DNA of 45,069 nucleotides from CAZOKH01 sp964580315 (GTDB taxonomy: Bacteria; Chloroflexota; Anaerolineae; Anaerolineales; Anaerolineaceae), in the NCBI GenBank assembly GCA_964580315.1, contig CAZOKH010000019.1, forward strand, positions 1-45,069, in the 5' to 3' direction. Below the pieces are notes generated by a model. It was not told the DNA's origin and ran no database searches. It was given only the letters and a program-made list of their open reading frames with translations. The position numbers were made by a program, and so were the translations under genes. Below, one piece after another: positions 23,464 to 32,472 of the stretch. Numbering within the stretch: position 1 is the stretch's first letter; the number at the start of each line of letters is the position of its first letter.

Positions 23464-23611
23464 AACAACTTTTTCACATATCGATAAACAAGGCGTGCTA
23501 TTATAAGGGCGCTGGTAGATCCTTGTAGTGAATGTTGGTTTTTGGTTGAGCAAGGTAAGTTTTATTGGTAAACACAGAAGGCCGTTCCCACCAACGGCTT
23601 TCTGTGTTTAA
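23464..23611 (+). ncRNA. Candidate small RNA gene, copy B of the 148-bp direct repeat
   Basis: Second copy of the unit at 22543-22690, offset by 921 bases. It has the same extended -10 (TGCTATTAT), the same conserved body and the same closing hairpin. The hairpin differs by an A-to-G in the 5' arm and a T-to-C in the 3' arm at different pair positions, so each copy keeps one imperfect pair. It lies between the broken HEPN gene and a further promoter-terminator unit before argG. Confidence 0.5.
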
Positions 23612-23661
23612 CTGGCAAATCATTACAAAACAGCAAGTTTTTGAAATTGCCTGTTTTTCCC

Positions 23662-23857
23662 TTGACAGTCTTTCGGTATCCATGATAAAAACATGCCAAT
23701 GAATAATTTTTTCGGTAAGCAACTGCGACGAGCTCGACGAACATTCCGACACCCCCGTGGGAAGGTCGGCGGTTTGTGCTTACCCGATGTGAATTGTATT
23801 TAGCGCAAATAATCGCCTTGTATTTCTAAGCCCTCCTTCCCCAAGGAGGGCTTTTTT
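23662..23857 (+). ncRNA. Candidate structured RNA between strong promoter and terminator, upstream of argG
   Basis: TTGACA (23662-23667) and GATAAA (23684-23689) are 16 bases apart. A transcript from about 23696 could fold CGGTAAGCA with TGCTTACCCG and, inside, CCGAC with GTCGG, an elongated hairpin with internal loops. A classic terminator closes it: AGCCCTCCTT, four C, AAGGAGGGCT, then six T (23829-23857). No coding frame is evident. About 160 nt. It could be an independent small RNA or an attenuating leader of the argG operon, which starts 44 bases later. It does not fit the tmRNA, RNase P or SRP RNA consensus I know. Confidence 0.5.
23829..23857 (+). terminator. Rho-independent terminator before argG
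   Basis: A perfect 10-bp stem (AGCCCTCCTT with AAGGAGGGCT), a four-base loop and TTTTTT. It separates the upstream RNA unit from argG, or attenuates entry into the operon. Confidence 0.8.
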
Positions 23858-23900
23858 GTTTTTATTTTTTCTACGAATGCCATAAAGGAGCGAGATCAGG

Positions 23901-25163
23901 ATGATGACCAAACCAGAAGTAAAGAAAGTTGTTTTAGCTTATTCGGGTGGGCTGGACACCTCGGTGATTGTGCCGTGGTTGAAAGAAAATTACGGTTGCG
24001 AGGTGGTGTGCTTCACCGCAGATGTGGGGCAGGCGGAAGAGACCGATGGATTGGAAGAAAAAGCCCTTGCCAGCGGCGCCAGCCAGTTGGTTATTCGCGA
24101 CCTGACGGAAGAATTTGCCTCCGACTATCTTTTCCCCATGCTGCGCTCGGGTGCAGTGTATGAACGCAAGTATTTGTTGGGCACTTCCATTGCCCGCCCG
24201 TTGATTGCCAAACACCAGGTGGATGTGGCTCACATGGTGGGGGCTGATGCGGTGGCGCACGGTGCAACCGGCAAGGGCAACGACCAGGTGCGTTTTGAAC
24301 TGACTTTCACCGCACTTGACCCGCGCTTGAAAATCATTGCTCCCTGGCGCGAATGGGAAATTCGCTCGCGTGAAGACGCCATTAACTATGCCAAGGCGCA
24401 CAATGTGCCCATCACGGTTACTGAAAAATCCATCTACAGCCGCGACCGCAACCTGTGGCATCTTTCGCATGAAGGCGGCAAGTTGGAAGATCCCTGGCTG
24501 GAACCCAGTGAAGATATGTTCCTGCTTTCGGCTTCACCGGAAGATGCGCCCAATGAACCCGAGTATGTGGAAATTGAATTCGAACACGGCACCCCGGTAG
24601 CCGTCAACGGCGAAAAGCTCTCTCCGGCAAAAATTGTCAAGCAGCTCAACACACTGGGCGGCAAACACGCCATTGGCCGGGTGGATATGGTGGAAAGCCG
24701 CCTGGTGGGCATGAAATCGCACGGCGTGTATGAAACCCCCGGTGGAACCATCCTGATGGCAGCTCACAAAGAACTGGAATCGATTGTGCTGGACCGCGCC
24801 ACACTTACTTATAAAGACCAGGTTGCCATGAAATATGCCGAGCTGGTGTATGACGGCATGTGGTTCTCGCCATTGCGCGAAGCCCTGGATGCTTTCTTTG
24901 ATGCCACCCAGGCGCCGGTGACTGGCGCGGTGCGCCTCAAACTCTATAAAGGCAACATCATCCCCGCCGGGCGCAAGAGCCCCTACAGCCTGTATCGCGA
25001 AGATTTTGCCACCTTTGGCCAGGAAGATGTGTATGATCAGATTGACGCGCGCGGTTTCATTCGCCTGTTTGGTTTGCCGCTCAAGGTACGCGCACTCAAC
25101 GGTCTGCCGGTTTCGGGCATCAACATTCCCAAACCCGATTACAGCCGCTTCAAACGGGATTAG
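23901..25163 (+). CDS. argG: Argininosuccinate synthase
   Basis: The 420-aa enzyme joins citrulline and aspartate, using ATP, to argininosuccinate. The ATP-pyrophosphatase loop 'VVLAYSGGLDTSVIVPWLK' is at about 11-29. 'GTSIARPLIAKHQV' (about 94-107), 'AHGATGKGNDQVRFE' (about 118-132) and 'RDRNLWHLSHEGG' (about 184-196) are the citrulline/aspartate-binding segments. AAAGGAG precedes the Met-Met start by about 10 bases. First gene of an eight-gene arginine operon, with argH 21 bases downstream. The structured RNA before it could control the operon. Confidence 0.95.
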   Translation: MMTKPEVKKVVLAYSGGLDTSVIVPWLKENYGCEVVCFTADVGQAEETDGLEEKALASGASQLVIRDLTEEFASDYLFPMLRSGAVYERKYLLGTSIARPLIAKHQVDVAHMVGADAVAHGATGKGNDQVRFELTFTALDPRLKIIAPWREWEIRSREDAINYAKAHNVPITVTEKSIYSRDRNLWHLSHEGGKLEDPWLEPSEDMFLLSASPEDAPNEPEYVEIEFEHGTPVAVNGEKLSPAKIVKQLNTLGGKHAIGRVDMVESRLVGMKSHGVYETPGGTILMAAHKELESIVLDRATLTYKDQVAMKYAELVYDGMWFSPLREALDAFFDATQAPVTGAVRLKLYKGNIIPAGRKSPYSLYREDFATFGQEDVYDQIDARGFIRLFGLPLKVRALNGLPVSGINIPKPDYSRFKRD

Positions 25164-25184
25164 GTTCCCGGTCAGGAGAAAACC

Positions 25185-26576
<1,392 letters not shown>

Positions 26577-26594
26577 GTTAAAGGAGAAAATCCC

Positions 26595-26765
26595 ATGTCT
26601 ATTGTTCATTGCCCCGAATGTGATGCCGAAATCAGCCTGAAAGCCGATGTGGCTGAATGTGAAATTATTGTTTGCCCCGACTGCGGTGTGGAACTGGAGG
26701 TTACCTCGCTCGACCCGCTGACGGTGGAAGTGGCTCCCATGGAAGCCGAAGACTGGGGCGAGTGA
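26595..26765 (+). CDS. lysW: LysW amino-group carrier protein
   Basis: This 56-aa acidic carrier is essential to the LysW-type pathway: glutamate (or aminoadipate) is bonded to its C-terminal Glu and stays protected through the following steps. The two Cys pairs of the zinc ribbon are visible ('VHCPECDAEISL' and 'IVCPDCGVELEV'), as is the diagnostic C-terminus Glu-Asp-Trp-Gly-Glu. It is too small for many gene callers. AAGGAG lies 8 bases before the ATG. It sits between argH and lysX in the operon. Confidence 0.95.
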   Translation: MSIVHCPECDAEISLKADVAECEIIVCPDCGVELEVTSLDPLTVEVAPMEAEDWGE

Positions 26766-26828
26766 GCCGCATGACTGCGCAGCTTACCCTGTTTGTAACC
26801 GGCACCAACCGGAGTGAAGGAGGCAGGT

Positions 26829-27695
26829 ATGTCTAAACGCCGCATCGGTGTACTCTATTCGCGCCTGCGGGTGGAAGAAAAATGGATTTTCGCCGCATTG
26901 GAACGGCGCGGTATCGACTATGACCGCCTGGATGACCGCGATGTGTATTTTGACCTGGATCAACCCGAACCCTGGCAAAAATACGATGCCTTTCTGATGC
27001 GCAGCATCAGCTATGCCCGCGGATTGTATGCCCTGCATATCCTGAATGCCTGGGGTATCCCCACGGTCAACACGGCGGCGGTGGCTGAAACCTGCGGCGA
27101 CAAGCTGATCACCAGCAGCGCACTGCGCAAAGCCGGTGTGCCCCAGCCGCATAACGTGATCGCTTTCACCCCCGAATCGGCGCTGGACGCCATTGAGCGC
27201 ATGGGATACCCGGTGGTGTTAAAGCCGGTGGTGGGCTCGTGGGGCCGCCTGCTGGCAAAAATCAACGACCGTGATGCCGCCGAGGCGGTGTTGGAGCATA
27301 AGAACACGCTGGGATCTTACCAGCATTCTATCTTCTACATCCAGGAATTTATCAAGAAACCCGGACGCGACATCCGCGTGATTGCCGTTGGCGATAAAAT
27401 TATTACAGCCATGTACCGTTTTTCGGAGCATTGGATCACCAACACGGCGCGCGGCGGCGAGGGGCAGGCTTGCCCCATCACCCCTGAACTGGAAGAGATT
27501 TGCGTGCGCGCCGTGCAGGCAGTGGGCGGCGGTGTGCTGGCAGTCGATATTATCGAGCATCCTGAACGCGGTTTCCTGGTCAATGAAATCAACCACACCA
27601 TGGAATTTCACACCGCCCAGCCGGTCAACAACGTGGATATTGGCGATGTGATTGTGGACTATCTTCTGAGCGTCATTAAAAATGGAGGCAGGTAA
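26829..27695 (+). CDS. lysX: LysW-glutamate (or -aminoadipate) ligase, LysX/ArgX type
   Basis: The 288-aa ATP-grasp (RimK-like) enzyme attaches the alpha-amino group of the substrate to the C-terminal Glu of LysW. Motifs: 'RRIGVLYSRLRVEEKWIF' at the N-terminus, 'MGYPVVLKPVVGSWGRLLAK' (about 125-144), 'NTARGGEGQACPI' (about 206-218), and 'AVDIIEHPERGFLVNEINHT' (about 239-258), which gives the metal-binding Glu and Asn. GGAGG precedes the ATG at 26829. argG and argH in the same operon point to glutamate, and so arginine, as the main substrate. Dual use for lysine cannot be excluded. Confidence 0.9.
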   Translation: MSKRRIGVLYSRLRVEEKWIFAALERRGIDYDRLDDRDVYFDLDQPEPWQKYDAFLMRSISYARGLYALHILNAWGIPTVNTAAVAETCGDKLITSSALRKAGVPQPHNVIAFTPESALDAIERMGYPVVLKPVVGSWGRLLAKINDRDAAEAVLEHKNTLGSYQHSIFYIQEFIKKPGRDIRVIAVGDKIITAMYRFSEHWITNTARGGEGQACPITPELEEICVRAVQAVGGGVLAVDIIEHPERGFLVNEINHTMEFHTAQPVNNVDIGDVIVDYLLSVIKNGGR

Positions 27696-27699
27696 GCCC

Positions 27700-28746
27700 A
27701 TGAATGAATCAATCCTGAAAGCCGCCATTGTGGGCGGTTCCGGCTACACCGGCGGCGAGCTGCTGCGACTGCTGCTGGGGCATCCCGCCGTGCAGGTGAC
27801 GCAGGTCACCTCGCGCCAGCATTTGGGCGAATATGTGTACCAGGTGCATCCCAACCTGCGCAAACGTTCCACGCTGCAATTCACTGACCCCGAGCTTTTG
27901 GAGACGGTGGATGTGCTTTTTCTGGCCATGCCGCACGGCAAAGCCCAGCACCAGATTGACCAGTTTGCCCAGAAGGCGCAATATATCATTGATCTCTCGG
28001 CTGATTTTCGTTTGAAGGATGCCAAAGCCTATGAGAAGTGGTACGGCGCTGCGCATGCCGCACCTCACTGGCTGGGCAAGTTCGTGTACGGTTTGCCGGA
28101 ACTGCACCGCGCCGAATTGCAGGGCGCGCATTACGCCAGCGGGGTGGGCTGCAATGCCACCGCCAGCAACCTGGCTTTGTTTCCATTACTTAAATCTGAA
28201 TTATTGAACACCGATATGCCGGTTATTTTGGAGTTGAAGGTGGGCTCGTCAGAGGGCGGCGCGGAGCCCAACCCGGGGTCGCACCACCCAGAACGCAGCG
28301 GCGTCATCCGCACCTATGCACCCTACGGACACCGCCACACAGCCGAGGTAATCCAGGAATTGGGACTTAAGAATGTATCATTGACCATGACCTCGGTGGA
28401 CCTGGTGCGCGGCGCGCTGGCAACGGCGCACGCCTTTGTTAAAGACGGCGTGGAAATGAAAGCTGTGTGGTCAGCCTACCGCTCGGCGGCAGCGGAGAAT
28501 CCCTTCCTGCGCGTGGTGCGCGAGAAGCGCGGCATCTACCGTGTGCCGGAGCCCAAAATCCTGGCGGGCTCCAACTATGCCGACCTGGGCTTTGAGCTGG
28601 ACCCTGAAAACGGGCATTTGATTGCCATGTGCGCCATCGATAACCTGATGAAAGGCGCATCGGGCACGGCTGTGCAGTGCATGAACCTGATGATCGGGGT
28701 GGATGAAACCACCGGGCTGGATTTCCCCGGATTGCATCCGGCTTAA
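27700..28746 (+). CDS. lysY: LysW-gamma-glutamyl-phosphate reductase (ArgC/LysY type)
   Basis: The 348-aa NADPH-dependent reductase converts the carrier-bound acyl phosphate to the semialdehyde. It shows the nucleotide-binding 'AAIVGGSGYTGGELLRLLLG' (about 8-27), 'FLAMPHGKAQHQID' (about 74-87), the catalytic Cys in 'ASGVGCNATASNLALFPL' (Cys about 150), and 'SSEGGAEPNPGSHHPER' (about 184-200). The last is typical of LysY/ArgC2 and differs from classical ArgC. GGAGG lies 13 bases upstream of this ATG, inside the end of lysX, and four bases separate the two genes. Confidence 0.92.
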   Translation: MNESILKAAIVGGSGYTGGELLRLLLGHPAVQVTQVTSRQHLGEYVYQVHPNLRKRSTLQFTDPELLETVDVLFLAMPHGKAQHQIDQFAQKAQYIIDLSADFRLKDAKAYEKWYGAAHAAPHWLGKFVYGLPELHRAELQGAHYASGVGCNATASNLALFPLLKSELLNTDMPVILELKVGSSEGGAEPNPGSHHPERSGVIRTYAPYGHRHTAEVIQELGLKNVSLTMTSVDLVRGALATAHAFVKDGVEMKAVWSAYRSAAAENPFLRVVREKRGIYRVPEPKILAGSNYADLGFELDPENGHLIAMCAIDNLMKGASGTAVQCMNLMIGVDETTGLDFPGLHPA

Positions 28747-28758
28747 AGGGATGGTGTG

Positions 28759-29580
28759 ATGAGTGATTCAAAAAACATACTGGTAGTAAAACTGGGCGGC
28801 ACCGAAGGGGTTGATTTTTCAGCTATTTGCCGCGATGCCGCTGCGTTGCAAGCCCAGGGCCAGGCGCTGGTGCTGGTGCACGGCGGCTCGGCGGAAGCCA
28901 ACGCGCTGGGTGAGGCATTGGGCAAGCCGCCGCGGTTTATCACGTCGCCGTCGGGCTACACTTCGCGCTATACCGACCGCGCCACGTTGGAAGTGTTTAT
29001 CATGGCAGTGCGCGGCAAGGTCAACGGGCTGCTGGTCGAGCAGTTGCAGTCGCTGGGTGTTAACGCCGTGGGATTGAGCGGCGTGGACGGCAAACTGCTG
29101 CTGGCGCAGCGCAAAGATACCATCCGCGCGGTGGAGAACGGCAAACAGAAGATCATCCGCGACGATTACACCGGCAAGATTGAACAGGTGAATGCTGCCC
29201 TGCTGCGCTCGCTGCTGGAGCAAGGTTACACCCCGGCGGTGGCTCCGCTGGCGGTCAGCGCCAAAGGCGAGGCATTGAACGTCGATGCCGACCGCGCAGC
29301 CGCCATGATTGCAGCCGCGTTGGGCGCGCAAAACTTGATCATGCTGACGGCTGTGCCGGGCTTGATGCGCTCCTTCCCGGACGAGAGTACGGTTATTCAC
29401 CGTCTGACGCGCGCCCGGCTGGACGAAGCCCTGGAATGTGCCCAGGGTCGTATGAAGAAAAAAGTGCTGGCTGCGCAGGAAGCCCTGGACGGCGGCGTAA
29501 GCCAGGTGACGATTGCAGACGGACGCGGCGATCAGCCCTTGATGCGCGCCCTGTCTGGGGAAGGTACGGTGATTGCATGA
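28759..29580 (+). CDS. lysZ: LysW-glutamate/aminoadipate kinase
   Basis: The 273-aa amino-acid kinase phosphorylates the side-chain carboxylate of LysW-bound substrate. It shows 'NILVVKLGGTEGVDF' (about 6-20), 'ALVLVHGGSAEANALGEALG' (about 36-55), 'VGLSGVDGKLLLA' (about 102-114) and 'GEALNVDADRAAAMIAAALG' (about 172-191), a nucleotide-binding segment of the ArgB superfamily. The ATG at 28759 has AAAGGG 8 bases upstream; an overlapping GTG directly before it is possible. It overlaps lysJ by 4 bases (ATGA). Confidence 0.92.
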   Translation: MSDSKNILVVKLGGTEGVDFSAICRDAAALQAQGQALVLVHGGSAEANALGEALGKPPRFITSPSGYTSRYTDRATLEVFIMAVRGKVNGLLVEQLQSLGVNAVGLSGVDGKLLLAQRKDTIRAVENGKQKIIRDDYTGKIEQVNAALLRSLLEQGYTPAVAPLAVSAKGEALNVDADRAAAMIAAALGAQNLIMLTAVPGLMRSFPDESTVIHRLTRARLDEALECAQGRMKKKVLAAQEALDGGVSQVTIADGRGDQPLMRALSGEGTVIA

Positions 29581-30776
29581 ACGAAATGATTCCCTCAATT
29601 TATGAGCAAGCGCAGCATTTGGATACCAGGACTGTTGAAGCGCAGGCTACCAGCGGCGTGTACAGCAAACGAGACCTGGTGATTGTACGCGGCAGCGGCG
29701 CGCTGCTCTATGACCAGGACGGGCGTGAATATGTTGACTGCGTGGGCGGGCAGGGCATTGCCAATATTGGTCACTGCCACCCGCGTTTGGTAGCCGCCAT
29801 TAGCGAGCAGGTGCAGCAGCTCACCGTGTGCCCGGAGATGTTCCACCATCCACTGCGTGCGGCGTTTGTGCAGCGGCTGATTAAACTGGCGCCGGAAGGA
29901 CTCACACGGGTTTTCCTGTGCAACTCGGGCGCTGAGGCGGTGGAAGGCGCCATCAAGTTTGCGCGCTTCAGCACCGGGCGCAAGGGCATTGTGGCGGCTA
30001 TGCGCGGCTTTCACGGGCGCACCATGGGGGCGCTTTCAGCCACCTGGAATAAAAAGTATCGTGAGCCGTTCGAACCGCTGGTTCCCGGCTATTCACACAT
30101 TCCGTATGATGACCTGGAAAAGCTGAAGGAAGCCGTAGGCGACGACACAGCCGCGGTTATCCTGGAAGTGGTGCAGGGCGAGGGTGGGGTGTACCCGGGC
30201 AGCGCCGAATTCTTGCAGGGCGCACAGCAGGTGTGCCGCGAGCGCGGCGCGCTGCTGATCATTGATGAGGTGCAAACCGGCATGGGACGCACCGGAAAAT
30301 TATTTGCCAACCAGCATTATGATTTGCGCCCCGACCTGATGTGCCTGGGTAAGGCTGTGGGCGGCGGGGTGCCCACCGGCGCCATTCTCATCGGTGAGCG
30401 CGTCAAGGAATTATCCACCGGCATTCACGGCACCACCTTTGGCGGCAACCCGCTATCCTGCGCGGGTGGGCTGGCTACGCTGGATATTATGGAGAATGAA
30501 CAGCTTCCGCAGCGCGCCGCTGAACTGGGAGCCTGGATGCTGGAAGAACTGCGCGCCATCCAATCGCCGCTGATCCGCGAGGTGCGCGGGCTGGGCTTGA
30601 TGATGGGCGTTGAATTGAAACAAAAAGTGGCGCCCTACCTGAGCGCCCTGACTGAGCGCGGCGTGCTGGCGCTGCCGGCTGGTATGACGGTCATCCGCAT
30701 GCTGCCGCCGCTGGTCATCACCCGCGAGCAATTGCAGCAGGTGTTGGCTGCGCTGCGCGAGGTGCTGGCAGAATGA
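29577..30776 (+). CDS. lysJ: LysW-glutamate-semialdehyde/aminoadipate-semialdehyde aminotransferase
   Basis: The 399-aa class III PLP-dependent aminotransferase uses glutamate to aminate the carrier-bound semialdehyde. Motifs: 'GQGIANIGHCHPRLVAAI' (about 59-76), 'FLCNSGAEAVEGAIKFAR' (about 115-132), 'GFHGRTMGALSATWNKKY' (about 143-160), 'LLIIDEVQTGMGRTGKLFA' (about 227-245) and the PLP Lys in 'CLGKAVGGGVPTGA' (about 257-270). The ATG overlaps the lysZ stop, and the lysK ATG overlaps its own stop, so three enzymes are translationally coupled. Confidence 0.93.
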   Translation: MNEMIPSIYEQAQHLDTRTVEAQATSGVYSKRDLVIVRGSGALLYDQDGREYVDCVGGQGIANIGHCHPRLVAAISEQVQQLTVCPEMFHHPLRAAFVQRLIKLAPEGLTRVFLCNSGAEAVEGAIKFARFSTGRKGIVAAMRGFHGRTMGALSATWNKKYREPFEPLVPGYSHIPYDDLEKLKEAVGDDTAAVILEVVQGEGGVYPGSAEFLQGAQQVCRERGALLIIDEVQTGMGRTGKLFANQHYDLRPDLMCLGKAVGGGVPTGAILIGERVKELSTGIHGTTFGGNPLSCAGGLATLDIMENEQLPQRAAELGAWMLEELRAIQSPLIREVRGLGLMMGVELKQKVAPYLSALTERGVLALPAGMTVIRMLPPLVITREQLQQVLAALREVLAE

Positions 30777-31828
30777 GCATTGAAAATGACTTTCAGACGC
30801 TGCTGGGATTGGTGCGGCAGCCCAGCCTGTCTGGCCAGGAAGAGGGCGCGGTGCACTGGCTGGTCTCACGTATGAAAGCGCTGGGCTATCAACAGGCATA
30901 TGCCGATGAGATTGGCAATGCGGTGGGGATCATCGGTGAGGGCCCACGCCAGGTGGTGCTGCTGGGACATATCGATACCGTGCCGGGCGATATCCCGGTG
31001 CATGTTGAAGACGGCTGGCTGCACGGGCGCGGCTCAGTGGATGCCAAGGGCCCGCTGGCAGCCTTTGTGGATGCGGCTGCGAAAACCGGCGCACTACCCG
31101 GCTGGCAGTGGGTGGTGATCGGCGCGGTGGGTGAAGAGGCTGAATCGCGCGGCGCCTATCATGTGGCGCCCCGCTACCATCCCGATTTTGCCATCATCGG
31201 CGAGCCCAGCGCCTGGCAGCGCGTGACGTTGGGTTATAAGGGCAGCCTGTATGCCGAAATCACGGTGCGGCAGGCAGGCGCGCACAGCGCGGCGCGCGGC
31301 GCCAGCGCCTGCGAGGGAGCGGTGGAAGTGTGGGAACACCTGCGCGCCTGGAGCGAGGCTTTCAACCAGGGGCGCACAGCGGCATTTGACCTGCTGCAAA
31401 CCTCGCTGCGCGGCATGCAGTCGGGCGGCGATGGGCTGGAAGAATGGGCGCGGCTGCGCATCGGCTTCCGCTTGCCGTTGGATTTGTCTCCCGAAGAAAT
31501 GGCTTCAAAATTGAGAGAGATTGCCGGTGCGGCACAGGTGGAGATTGACGACCGTCCCATCCCGGCTTACCGCGGCGGCAAGAGCAACCCGCTGGTGAGC
31601 GCCTTCCTGGCGGGCATCCGTGCGGCGGGCGGGCAGCCGGGTTTTGTATTAAAAACCGGCACGGCGGATATCAATATCGTGGCGCCGGCCTGGGGCTGCC
31701 CGGCGGTGGCTTACGGCCCGGGCGACTCCGCGCTCGATCACACCCCCGAAGAGCGCCTGGAACTGGCGGAATATCAGCGCGCCGTGCAGGTGTTGTGCGC
31801 TGTGCTGCAGCGGTTGGGTACGGGATAG
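30773..31828 (+). CDS. lysK: LysW-ornithine/lysine carboxypeptidase (M20 family)
   Basis: The 351-aa zinc/cobalt M20 peptidase releases the finished amino acid from LysW. Motifs: 'VVLLGHIDTVPGDIPVHVED' (about 61-80; metal His and Asp), 'GRGSVDAKGPLAAFV' (about 85-99; bridging Asp), 'GAVGEEAESRGAYHVAPRY' (about 119-137; catalytic Glu pair), and 'GTADINIVAPAWGCPAVAYG' near the end. Last gene of the operon. After ornithine is released, an ornithine carbamoyltransferase is still needed before ArgG; none is in the window. Confidence 0.93.
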   Translation: MSIENDFQTLLGLVRQPSLSGQEEGAVHWLVSRMKALGYQQAYADEIGNAVGIIGEGPRQVVLLGHIDTVPGDIPVHVEDGWLHGRGSVDAKGPLAAFVDAAAKTGALPGWQWVVIGAVGEEAESRGAYHVAPRYHPDFAIIGEPSAWQRVTLGYKGSLYAEITVRQAGAHSAARGASACEGAVEVWEHLRAWSEAFNQGRTAAFDLLQTSLRGMQSGGDGLEEWARLRIGFRLPLDLSPEEMASKLREIAGAAQVEIDDRPIPAYRGGKSNPLVSAFLAGIRAAGGQPGFVLKTGTADINIVAPAWGCPAVAYGPGDSALDHTPEERLELAEYQRAVQVLCAVLQRLGTG

Positions 31829-31839
31829 ATTTAATTAAC

Positions 31840-31864
31840 AACGAAATACACGAAACACACGAAA
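31840..31864 (+). repeat. CACGAAA dispersed 25-bp repeat, copy 3
   Basis: It starts AACGAAATACACGAAAC and ends ACACGAAA, 11 bases after the lysK stop. Its inverted partner at 32328-32352 differs at about two positions. The two enclose the GxxExxY gene. Confidence 0.65.
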
Positions 31865-31894
31865 ATTTTTAAAAAAACAATAAAAAGCGATTTA

Positions 31895-32290
31895 CTATCG
31901 TATTAAGCGTTCGATGGTGGCGCGGGGGTGATGACCGAAATTGACCAACAATCCCAGGTGCAAGCCGGAGGCTTTGAGATAGTTGATCACCTGGGCGCGG
32001 TGTTCGTTGCCCACCTCTTTCACGGCTTTGATTTCAATGATAATCTGATCATAGCAAACAAAGTCGGGGCGGTAGGTTTGTACCAAAGGCTCACCTTTGT
32101 AATTTAACATTAGTTCGACCTGAGACTTGAATGGTATCTGGCGCAGCTTAAACTCCTTTGCCAGGCATTCCTGGTAGACTCCTTCCAAAAATCCACAGCC
32201 CATTTCGCGGTAAACATCAAAGATTGCACCTTGAATGGCAAAACTTTCTTGTTTAAAGAGTAATTTTGATTCATTCATTATCTCAGTCAT
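31895..32290 (-). CDS. GxxExxY family protein
   Basis: The 131-aa protein has the naming motif in 'REMGCGFLEGVYQECLAKEF' (Gly-x-x-Glu-x-x-Tyr, about 29-48). A PD-(D/E)xK-nuclease-like core follows: 'YRPDFVCYDQIIIEIKAVKE' (about 73-92; Asp, then Glu-x-Lys), then 'RAQVINYLKASGLHLGLLVN' (about 98-117). The function of the family is unproven; the core suggests a nuclease. AGGAGG 11 bases before the ATG supports the start. It is flanked on both sides by an inverted 25-bp repeat, which suggests it may move or spread as part of a small element. Confidence 0.85.
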   Translation of the reverse strand: MTEIMNESKLLFKQESFAIQGAIFDVYREMGCGFLEGVYQECLAKEFKLRQIPFKSQVELMLNYKGEPLVQTYRPDFVCYDQIIIEIKAVKEVGNEHRAQVINYLKASGLHLGLLVNFGHHPRATIERLIR

Positions 32291-32327
32291 TTGAATTTTC
32301 CCTCCTATGACATATTGAATAATATTA

Positions 32328-32352
32328 TTTCGTGTGTTTCGTGATTTTCGTT
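32328..32352 (-). repeat. CACGAAA dispersed 25-bp repeat, copy 4 (inverted)
   Basis: On the minus strand it starts AACGAAAATCACGAAAC and ends ACACGAAA, matching copy 3 at about 23 of 25 positions. It lies 37 bases upstream of the GxxExxY start. Confidence 0.65.
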
Positions 32353-32402
32353 GTTTATAGCTTTTTCAGTAATTATAATCGCCACGATTTTTATTTCTGA
32401 AA

Positions 32403-32411
32403 TGCTATAAT
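32403..32411 (+). promoter_or_regulatory. Extended -10 promoter for the DUF362 gene
   Basis: TGC-TATAAT, with TATAAT at 32406-32411, lies 61 bases before the DUF362 ATG. A second TATAAT is at 32374-32379. No convincing -35 is visible. Confidence 0.4.
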
Positions 32412-32472
32412 TTAAACCCGGAACGTTGCTGCCTGCAACGCTCACCCTTCCTCCGGACAGAAAGGATAGACC

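Noticed and set aside
22543..23611. CRISPR array or transposon ends
   Set aside because: There are only two copies, 921 bases apart, with no regular spacers, no cas genes, no transposase and no target-site duplication that I could find.
23662..23857. SRP RNA, tmRNA or RNase P RNA
   Set aside because: The conserved cores (for example the GGAAGG-type SRP loop context or the tmRNA tRNA-like ends) are missing.
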